Below are positions 58,120-64,000 of a stretch of 64,000 bases of DNA, piece by piece (the first letter of the stretch is position 1; the number at the start of each line of letters is the position of its first letter). Made by a program: the position numbers and the translations under genes. This stretch comes from Collinsella aerofaciens. GTDB taxonomy: Bacteria; Actinomycetota; Coriobacteriia; Coriobacteriales; Coriobacteriaceae. Below the pieces are notes generated by a model, which worked only from the letters and a program-made list of their open reading frames with translations, was not told the DNA's origin and made no database searches. The DNA lies in NCBI RefSeq assembly GCF_028209395.1, contig NZ_JAQLDQ010000005.1, forward strand, positions 1-64,000, given 5' to 3'.

Positions 58120-58908
58120 ATGGCCAACATGACGAGCTCGGTTTCGGCATCGCAGGTTGCCGGTGAGTTGGCGAGCGCCACGTTTGAGGAGATTCCCGCC
58201 CTCGTGGAGCATTATCGCGAGGACCCGCGCCAGCAGGTGATCAAGGCTTGCGAACGCGCCCTCAAACGCCATGCCAAAGAGCTTGCCGAGCGCGAGCGCG
58301 TCAATGACATGTACGAGCTTATGCATGAGCTTGGCGGCGATGGAGTGGTCGTTGGTGTCGACGAGGTGGGTCGCGGATCGGTGGCCGGTCCTTTGACGGT
58401 ATGCGCTGTCTGCCTTCCTATGGAGCCGCGCGTCTGGGGCATCAACGATTCCAAAAAGCTCACGCCGGCGCGCCGCGAGTTGCTCTCTGTGAAGATTGCC
58501 GAGGTGGCGAAGGCGATCGGTTTTTGTCATATCGCACCGAAGGATATCGATGAGATGGGCATGGCCCGTGCTATCCGTACCGCCGTTGCGGGCGCCGTGG
58601 CCGATACGGGGCTCGAGCCCGATTGCGTGCTTATGGATGGCAACCCCTTGGGCGCCGTTCCTAACGAGCGCGATGTGGTGAAGGGCGATGCCAAGATCGC
58701 CTGCATCGCCGCGGCGTCCATCATGGCCAAGGTCACGCGTGACGAGATGATGGTCGAGTACGACGCCGAGTATCCCGAGTACCATCTGGCCGAGTCGAAG
58801 GGCTATGCGAGCCCCGAGCACATCGAGGCCATTCGCAAACATGGACTTTGTCCGCTGCACCGCGTGAGCTTTTGCGGAAACTTTCTGCAGACTGAGCGCC
58901 TTTTCTAG
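58120..58908 (+). CDS. rnhB: ribonuclease HII
   Basis: 262-residue endonuclease that nicks RNA in RNA-DNA hybrids, starting ribonucleotide excision. The catalytic DEVGRG motif is in VVGVDEVGRGSVAGPL. NDSKKLTPARRE, LMDGNPLG and GDAKIACIAAASIMAKVTRD are also present. A about 65-residue helical N-terminal extension precedes the nuclease fold, as in other Gram-positives. ATG at 58120 has AAGGAGG seven bases upstream. Confidence 0.95.
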   Translation: MANMTSSVSASQVAGELASATFEEIPALVEHYREDPRQQVIKACERALKRHAKELAERERVNDMYELMHELGGDGVVVGVDEVGRGSVAGPLTVCAVCLPMEPRVWGINDSKKLTPARRELLSVKIAEVAKAIGFCHIAPKDIDEMGMARAIRTAVAGAVADTGLEPDCVLMDGNPLGAVPNERDVVKGDAKIACIAAASIMAKVTRDEMMVEYDAEYPEYHLAESKGYASPEHIEAIRKHGLCPLHRVSFCGNFLQTERLF

Positions 58909-58957
58909 GCCAATTGTGGAGACATGGACCTCTGGGGTTTTATAAACCTGCTGGTAG

Positions 58958-58998
58958 CGGGCCGTATGCAACACCATTGTTGCGTACGGCCCGTTTTT
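58958..58998 (+). terminator. strong terminator after rnhB
   Basis: CGGGCCGTATGCAACA pairs with TGTTGCGTACGGCCCG (one T-G wobble) around CCAT, followed by TTTTTT. Confidence 0.93.
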
Positions 58999-59097
58999 TG
59001 ACGGCATTTGGTCAGCTTTTGGTTTGCTTCCGGTACTTACCCGCATGAAAGGTGCCCTCATCATCGGGGCAATGCAGTGTGCGGGAAAGGAGACCCC

Positions 59098-59583
59098 ATG
59101 AGTGCCGCAAGCAAAAAGAGCAAGACGCAGCAGCTCAAGGAGCGTTGGGAAAACGGCGAGCTCGACTCCGGGGCGATGACGCCCGAGTTTATCAAGGGAC
59201 TCAGTCCCCGCGAGCTAGGCATGCTGGGCGAGCTGATCACCATCGACTACTTTAACGAGCGCGGCTACACCTTGCTGGAGCAGGGCTATCGTTGCACCGA
59301 GGGCGAGGCCGATCTGGTGCTGCTCGATGAGCTCGACGATGTCGTGGTGATGGCCGAGGTCAAGACCAGACGCGTTTCGCTGGATTGCACCACGCGGGTC
59401 TTTCCCGAGGAGGCCGTGGACGCCCAAAAGCAACGCCGCTACCGCCGCATCGCAAGTTGCTATCTCATGGAGCATTATCCGCTCAAGGCGATTCGCTTCG
59501 ATGCTGTGGGTGTCACCATCCGCGGCGGGCATATCGCCGAGATCGAGCATCAGTACAACGCGTTCGATTGGCAGGTGTCGTGA
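59098..59583 (+). CDS. yraN: YraN-family (UPF0102) putative endonuclease
   Basis: 161-residue protein of the restriction-endonuclease-like fold, of uncertain cellular role. The PD-(D/E)xK-like residues lie in LGELITIDYFNERGYTLLEQGYRCTEGEADLVLLDE and AEVKTRR. A Lys-rich about 45-residue N-terminus precedes the fold. ATG at 59098 follows GAAAGGAG. Stop overlaps the comM ATG (TGATG). The rnhB-yraN-comM-dprA order is conserved in Gram-positives. Confidence 0.9.
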   Translation: MSAASKKSKTQQLKERWENGELDSGAMTPEFIKGLSPRELGMLGELITIDYFNERGYTLLEQGYRCTEGEADLVLLDELDDVVVMAEVKTRRVSLDCTTRVFPEEAVDAQKQRRYRRIASCYLMEHYPLKAIRFDAVGVTIRGGHIAEIEHQYNAFDWQVS

Positions 59584-61106
59584 TGGCGTTCGAGACGTTT
59601 GCCGTTCACGCGGCCTGCATCCGCGGCGTCGAGGCGATTCACGTCACGGTCGAGGTCTCGCTTGCCGGTGGCGTTCCGGGCATCCAGATGCTCGGCATTC
59701 CGAGTATGGAGGTGATGGAGTCACGCGGTCGTATTCGCTGCGCGATGCGCTCCGCCGGGTTCGAGATCCCGCGCTCGGGCATTACCGTTAACCTGGCACC
59801 CGGCGATATCCGCAAGACCGGTAGCGGCTTTGATCTGCCCATCGCCATTGCGGTGCTTGCAGCCGACGGGCAGATTCCCCGCGACAACCTCGATCGTTGT
59901 CTTATCGCTGGTGAGCTCGGCTTGGACGGTACGGTGCTTCCCGTTAAGGGCGAGGTGGCGTTCCAGCTATTGGCTCGTGATTTGGGGCTGTCCTTTATCG
60001 CCGGCAGGTCAGACCAGCATGTGCCACTCGCGGGCGTGGATTGTGGATTCATCGATCATTTGTCTCAGCTTGCTCATGGTATGGGCGATGCCGCGCGGCA
60101 CTACTTGGATTCCGAGGGCGTCGAGGCGACCTTTGAGCCTGAGCTCGACTATGCCGACGTGCTTGGGCAGGAAGTCGCTAAACGCGGCATGGCGCTTGCG
60201 GCGGCAGGAGAACTCGGCTTGCTCATGATTGGGTCCCCGGGATCGGGCAAGACGATGCTTGCGCGCCGTATGACCGGCATCCTGCCTGAGCTTTCCGTTG
60301 AGGATCAACAGGAGGCGCTGTGCATCCATTCGGTTTTGGGTGAGAACATTGATGGCTTGTTGGCAGGTCATCGGCCGTTTCGAAGCCCCCATCACAGCAT
60401 TTCAACGGCGGGCCTCATTGGCGGCGGGCGCCCGGTGCATCCGGGTGAGATCAGCCTGGCTCATGGCGGCGTGCTCTTTTTGGACGAGCTTGCCGAGTTT
60501 CCCACGGGTGTGCTGCAGACGCTGCGTCAGCCCATCGAGCGCGGCTACGTCAGGATCGTGCGCGTCGACGGGGCCTTTACCTTCCCGTCGCGCTTTCAGC
60601 TACTGGCTGCGAGCAATCCCTGCCCTTGCGGCTTTTTGGGCGATCGCGAGGTGCCGTGTCGCTGCTCGGCGGCGATGGTCGAGCGCTATCGGTCTAAACT
60701 GCGCGGTCCTTTGGCCGACCGTATCGACATGATGATCGATGTGACCCGTCCCGACCCCCAAGTGATTATCGAGGGTGCGGAGGGCATGTCGTCTGCCGAG
60801 TTACGTGACTACGTTGTGCGCGGTCGCGCCTTTCGCGCTTGGCGCGAATCCCGCATGGACGATGCGGATGCCGAGGCCGAGGATGACGAGACACGGTCCA
60901 TTGACGGCGTCGTTTCGACCTTTGAGCTCGATGATGCGGCGGAGAAGTGTGTGCTCGGCCTGTCGAAGCGCACGCATCTCACAGGGCGTGGCATCGTGCG
61001 CCTGGTTCGCATTGCGCGCACGATCGCAGATGTCGCCGAGAGCGAGCAAGTGACGCAGGACCACGTGCTCGAGGCGGCGATGTACCAGGGAAGGAGGGAC
61101 CAATGA
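59583..61106 (+). CDS. comM: ComM/YifB-family Mg-chelatase-like AAA+ protein
   Basis: 507-residue AAA+ ATPase; ComM in competent species is a hexameric helicase that helps branch migration of incoming DNA. The N-terminal domain (GVEAIHVTVEVSLAGGVPGIQMLGIP) precedes the AAA+ core: Walker A GSPGSGKTMLARRMTGILP, HHSISTAGLIGGG, GVLFLDELAEF (Walker B), the zinc-binding-like NPCPCGFLGDREVPCRC, and RIDMMIDV with the sensor region. ATG at 59583 overlaps the yraN stop. dprA overlaps its end by four bases, so all three are translationally linked. Confidence 0.94.
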   Translation: MAFETFAVHAACIRGVEAIHVTVEVSLAGGVPGIQMLGIPSMEVMESRGRIRCAMRSAGFEIPRSGITVNLAPGDIRKTGSGFDLPIAIAVLAADGQIPRDNLDRCLIAGELGLDGTVLPVKGEVAFQLLARDLGLSFIAGRSDQHVPLAGVDCGFIDHLSQLAHGMGDAARHYLDSEGVEATFEPELDYADVLGQEVAKRGMALAAAGELGLLMIGSPGSGKTMLARRMTGILPELSVEDQQEALCIHSVLGENIDGLLAGHRPFRSPHHSISTAGLIGGGRPVHPGEISLAHGGVLFLDELAEFPTGVLQTLRQPIERGYVRIVRVDGAFTFPSRFQLLAASNPCPCGFLGDREVPCRCSAAMVERYRSKLRGPLADRIDMMIDVTRPDPQVIIEGAEGMSSAELRDYVVRGRAFRAWRESRMDDADAEAEDDETRSIDGVVSTFELDDAAEKCVLGLSKRTHLTGRGIVRLVRIARTIADVAESEQVTQDHVLEAAMYQGRRDQ

Positions 61107-62038
61107 TGGCCGAGGGGACCTTCGAGCTGCACCCAGGTGATGCATTGTATCCCGAGACCGTTTTGGAGCTTTCTGATGTACCCCAGACGCTTTATGTGCG
61201 CGGCAACCCCGAGGTGCTTTCGTCGCCCGCGCTCTCCATCATCGGCGCGCGCAAGGCCTCGCCGTATGGTCTTGCCGTGGCAGAGCTTGCGGCAAAGGTG
61301 GCGGTCGAGGCGGGCGTGACGGTAGTTTCGGGCGGCGCGGTCGGTTGTGACCAGGCCTCGGGTTGGGCTGCGGTCAACGCCGGCGGCAAACACGTCGTGG
61401 TGCTGGGGACGGGTGCCGACGTGGTCTATCCGCGTTCGAGCGCCGGGCTTATTACGCGCACGCTCGATACGGGTGGCGCGGTCGTGTCGATCTCTCCGTG
61501 GGGCATGGGTCCGCGCAAGTTTGCCTTTCCGCGCCGCAATCGCGTGATCGCGGCCCTGTCGCAAGCCCTCTTTGTATCCGAGGCGGGTATGCCTTCCGGG
61601 ACGTTTTCTACAGCCGAGGCTGCGATGGATTTGGGGCGCGAACTTCTTGCCGTGCCGGGGTCGATCCTATCGCCCGAGTCGCGTGGCACGAATTACCTCA
61701 TTGCGAACGGTGCCTGCTGCATTGTCGACGAGGAATCTATCGAGATGGCTATCTCACGCATCTACGGAACCCTGCGCTACTCGCGCCCCGATGCTCCCGG
61801 CATTGCCGACCTGGATCCAACGCAGCAGACCGTGATGCATGCGCTCATCGCCTCTCCGCTCAAGGTCGACGACATCGCGGCGCTCGTCTCGCTCGATGCT
61901 GTCGGCGTACTCAAACTCTTGGGTTCGCTTGAACTCGAGGGCCTTATCGAGCGCATGATGGATGGAAGGTATGCGCCCTCCAAGTTTGCCCTTCACGCCC
62001 AGACACCCTTCGGTCACAATGGAAAACGTGTCAATTAG
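61103..62038 (+). CDS. dprA: DNA-processing protein DprA
   Basis: 311-residue protein that loads RecA on incoming single-stranded DNA during transformation. The Rossmann core is present: ALSIIGARKASPYG, SGGAVGCDQASGWAAVNAGGKHVVVLGTGADVVYPRSSAGL, FPRRNRVIAALS and EAGMPSGTFSTAEAAMDLGRELLAVPGSI. A C-terminal winged-helix-like domain follows. The usual SGxARGID.xAH is here SGGAVGCDQASG, so the ARGID and His positions differ. ATG at 61103 (or 61106) has AAGGAGG. It overlaps comM. Confidence 0.92.
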   Translation: MMAEGTFELHPGDALYPETVLELSDVPQTLYVRGNPEVLSSPALSIIGARKASPYGLAVAELAAKVAVEAGVTVVSGGAVGCDQASGWAAVNAGGKHVVVLGTGADVVYPRSSAGLITRTLDTGGAVVSISPWGMGPRKFAFPRRNRVIAALSQALFVSEAGMPSGTFSTAEAAMDLGRELLAVPGSILSPESRGTNYLIANGACCIVDEESIEMAISRIYGTLRYSRPDAPGIADLDPTQQTVMHALIASPLKVDDIAALVSLDAVGVLKLLGSLELEGLIERMMDGRYAPSKFALHAQTPFGHNGKRVN

Positions 62039-62052
62039 AAAGGTGTTTGCAG

Positions 62053-63390
62053 ATGCAGTTCGATCAGGTGACAGTTATCGGTGGCGGTCTGGCGGGTTCG
62101 GAGTGCGCGATCCAGCTGGCAGATCGCGGGTTTGCCGTAAAGCTGTGCGAGATGCGCCCCCAGGTGAGCTCCCCGGCCCACCATACCGATCACCTGGCAG
62201 AGCTCGTCTGCTCCAATTCGTTTAAGTCGACCCGTCCGGATTCCGCGGCTGGTTTGCTGAAGGCCGAGCTTGAGCGCATGGGTTCAGTCCTGCTCGATTG
62301 CGCCCATCGCGCGGCTGTTCCCGCCGGCGGTGCCCTGGCGGTCGACCGCGTCAAGTTTTCCGAGCTTGTCGAGGCCGAGGTTGCCCCCCGTCCCAATATC
62401 GAGGTCGTGCACGGCGAGGTCACGCAGATTCCCGAGGGTCACGTGGTCATTGCCGCGGGCCCGCTGTGTTCACCGGCGCTGAGCGAAGAGGTTATGAAGC
62501 TCGTCGGTGGCGATGCCCTGGCATTCTTTGATGCGGCGGCGCCGATCGTCGATGCCTCCACGCTCGATATGGACGTGCTGTTCTCGCAGTCGCGCTACGA
62601 GGAGCAGGGGAGCGGCGACTATCTCAACGCTCCGCTCAACAAGGATGAGTACGAGGCCTTTATCGAGGCGCTTACCACGGCCGACCGCGTGGTGCTCAAG
62701 GACTTTGAGGGCGGCGATCTGTTCCAGGCCTGCCAGCCTGCCGAGGAGGTTGCGCGCACCGGCAAGGACGCCATTCGCTTTGGCGCCATGAAGCCCGTCG
62801 GCCTCACCGACCCGCGTACCGGACGTCGCCCCTGGGCGGCGATTCAGCTTCGTGCCGAGAACAAGGAGAAGACCGCTTACAATCTGGTGGGCTTCCAGAC
62901 CAACCTGACCTTTGGCGAGCAGAAGCGCGTCTTCCATATGGTGCCGGGCCTGGAGAACGCTGAGTTCTTCCGCTACGGTGTCATGCACCGCAATACCTTT
63001 GTCGACGCTCCACACGTGCTCGATGGCACCTTTGCCGTGCCCGGTACCGGCGTGCGCCTAGCCGGTCAGATCACCGGCACCGAGGGGTACATGGAAGCCG
63101 TGGCGACAGGTCTGCTCGCGGCGCTCAACACCTATGCAGAGGCTATCGGCGCCGATTCCGTCGAGTTGCCCCGCGTGGGCGCCCTGGGTGCGCTCGTGGG
63201 CTATGCGACCGATCCTGCCACCGTGGGCTATCAGCCCATGCATGTCAACTTTGGCCTGGTGCCGCCACTCGAGGATGGTAAGCGCCGCAGCAAGCGCGAC
63301 CGCTACCAGGCCTATGCGGACCGTGCGCTCGAGGCCCTTGACGCCTATCTGGCTACTCGCCCCGATCTGTTTGGAGGCGACCGGTCATAG
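62053..63390 (+). CDS. trmFO: folate/FAD-dependent tRNA (uracil-54-C5)-methyltransferase TrmFO
   Basis: 445-residue enzyme making m5U54 in tRNA with methylenetetrahydrofolate and FAD. The FAD loop is VTVIGGGLAGSECAIQLADRGF. AHHTDHLAELVCSNSFKS (catalytic Cys), FGAMKPVGLTDPRTGRRPWAAIQLRAEN and GQITGTEGYMEAVATGLLAAL follow. ATG at 62053 is ten bases after AAAGGTG. In Firmicutes topA often lies between dprA and trmFO; it is absent here. Confidence 0.95.
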   Translation: MQFDQVTVIGGGLAGSECAIQLADRGFAVKLCEMRPQVSSPAHHTDHLAELVCSNSFKSTRPDSAAGLLKAELERMGSVLLDCAHRAAVPAGGALAVDRVKFSELVEAEVAPRPNIEVVHGEVTQIPEGHVVIAAGPLCSPALSEEVMKLVGGDALAFFDAAAPIVDASTLDMDVLFSQSRYEEQGSGDYLNAPLNKDEYEAFIEALTTADRVVLKDFEGGDLFQACQPAEEVARTGKDAIRFGAMKPVGLTDPRTGRRPWAAIQLRAENKEKTAYNLVGFQTNLTFGEQKRVFHMVPGLENAEFFRYGVMHRNTFVDAPHVLDGTFAVPGTGVRLAGQITGTEGYMEAVATGLLAALNTYAEAIGADSVELPRVGALGALVGYATDPATVGYQPMHVNFGLVPPLEDGKRRSKRDRYQAYADRALEALDAYLATRPDLFGGDRS

Positions 63391-64000
63391 CCTTTGACCT
63401 GTACGACACCGTCGACTCGTTTATCGCCTATATCGCACGCGTCGAGGGACTTTCTCCCAACACGGTGACGGCCTATGGCTCGAGGCTGGAGCGCTTTGCT
63501 GCCTGGTGCGAACGCGAGGGCATCGACGCTCGCGCCGCCGACGTACGGACCGTTCGTTCCTATTTGGCCGAGCTGTCGCGTGGCCAGGTGGCGGCTCGGA
63601 CCCTTGCGGCACACCTGTCTGCCATTCGCTCACTCTATCGGTGGATGGCTGTCGAGGGGATTGTCGAGGGCGATGCGGTCTCGGCGATCGCATCGCCCAA
63701 GCTGCCGCGCGACCTGCCGGGCGTCCTTACGACTCAACAGGTGGAGGCACTCCTCAAAGCCCCCGATACCTCAACACCCGCGGGACTGCGCGATGCGGCG
63801 ATGCTCGAGTTGCTCTATGCCTCGGGTGCCCGCATCTCAGAGCTTGCGGCGCTCAATGTGGAATCCATCTCATGGTCCGAGCGCACACTGCGCCTGTGGG
63901 GCAAGGGGAGCAAGGAGCGCATCGTTCCTCTGTACCGTCGCGCACTCGAGGCGACGCGTCTCTATATTGAGGAGGGGAGGCCGGAGTTGCTCGCTCGGGC
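63387..64000 (+). CDS. xerC: tyrosine recombinase XerC/XerD family, 5' part
   Basis: Site-specific recombinase that resolves chromosome dimers; cut by the window edge after about 204 codons. The N-terminal SAM-like core-binding domain (DLYDTVDSFIAYIARVEGLSPNTVTAYG, then HLSAIRSLYRWM) and the catalytic domain up to the first catalytic Arg (ASGARISELAAL) and the beta-hairpin Lys (GKGSKERIVPLY) are seen. Frame opens right after trmFO with GGAGG at 63373-63377. No ATG, GTG or TTG occurs before the core-binding domain; an ATA at 63387 is nine bases after GGAGG, and CTG at 63399 is next. The trmFO-xerC neighbour order is conserved in Gram-positives. Confidence 0.85.
   Translation, partial: MAFDLYDTVDSFIAYIARVEGLSPNTVTAYGSRLERFAAWCEREGIDARAADVRTVRSYLAELSRGQVAARTLAAHLSAIRSLYRWMAVEGIVEGDAVSAIASPKLPRDLPGVLTTQQVEALLKAPDTSTPAGLRDAAMLELLYASGARISELAALNVESISWSERTLRLWGKGSKERIVPLYRRALEATRLYIEEGRPELLAR

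Overview
The window is a bacterial chromosome segment. It most probably comes from a Coriobacteriia actinobacterium, with Collinsella or a close relative as the best guess. The inference rests on a GC-rich core, many TTG starts with good ribosome binding sites, an aroE-aroK fusion, an rmlC-rmlD fusion, and the housekeeping order mreBCD-PBP2-rodA / rplU-rpmA-obgE-nadD-yqeK-rsfS / rpsP-khpA-rimM-trmD. No species can be proved from sequence alone.

Region 1 (1-17.8 kb) is an accessory cell-surface locus. It opens with the 3' part of an IS256-family element. Next come an AT-rich gene for a secreted cell-wall-binding protein with a putative cysteine endopeptidase domain and a large tandem-GT2 glycosyltransferase. 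A very GC-rich dTDP-L-rhamnose pathway follows (rmlA, rmlB, fused rmlCD). This pathway is interrupted between rmlA and rmlB by an AT-rich cassette of small genes ending in a GNAT acetyltransferase. A YfhO-like membrane protein, two polyprenyl-phosphate-type GT2 enzymes, an ABC polysaccharide exporter (Wzm/Wzt type), tRNA-Arg(UCU) and an acyltransferase-3 protein complete the locus. Together these could make, polymerise, modify and export a rhamnose-containing surface glycan.

Region 2 (17.8-26.4 kb) is a minus-strand aromatic amino acid operon: aroF, tyrA, aroB, aroA, aroC, pheA, aroEK, aroQ. It encodes all seven shikimate steps plus the chorismate-to-prephenate branch enzymes for Tyr and Phe. 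A short leader reading frame containing a terminator-like hairpin precedes aroF. A divergent tRNA-Arg(CCG) bounds the operon.

Region 3 (26.6-47.8 kb) starts with a cation P-type ATPase, a zinc-ribbon membrane protein, a cyclophilin and a TPR membrane protein. The cell-elongation genes mreBCD, PBP2 and rodA follow, then a DUF697-like protein and a radical-SAM/DUF2344 pair. After these come rplU-rpmA, obgE-nadD-yqeK-rsfS, and dinB on the opposite strand.

Region 4 (47.9-64 kb) holds rpsP-khpA-rimM-trmD-lepB, glyQ-glyS, and the PPDK regulator with ppdK. It continues with rplS, rnhB, yraN-comM-dprA-trmFO and the 5' part of a XerC/D-type recombinase, which lacks an ATG/GTG/TTG start and is cut by the window edge.

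The most unusual items are the GNAT cassette inside the rml operon, the GC-rich rml block itself, two very stable non-terminator hairpins (8881-8941 and 18330-18370), the leader/attenuator candidate before aroF, and a TTTACC repeat cluster before ppdK. No CRISPR array, prophage or replication origin was recognised.
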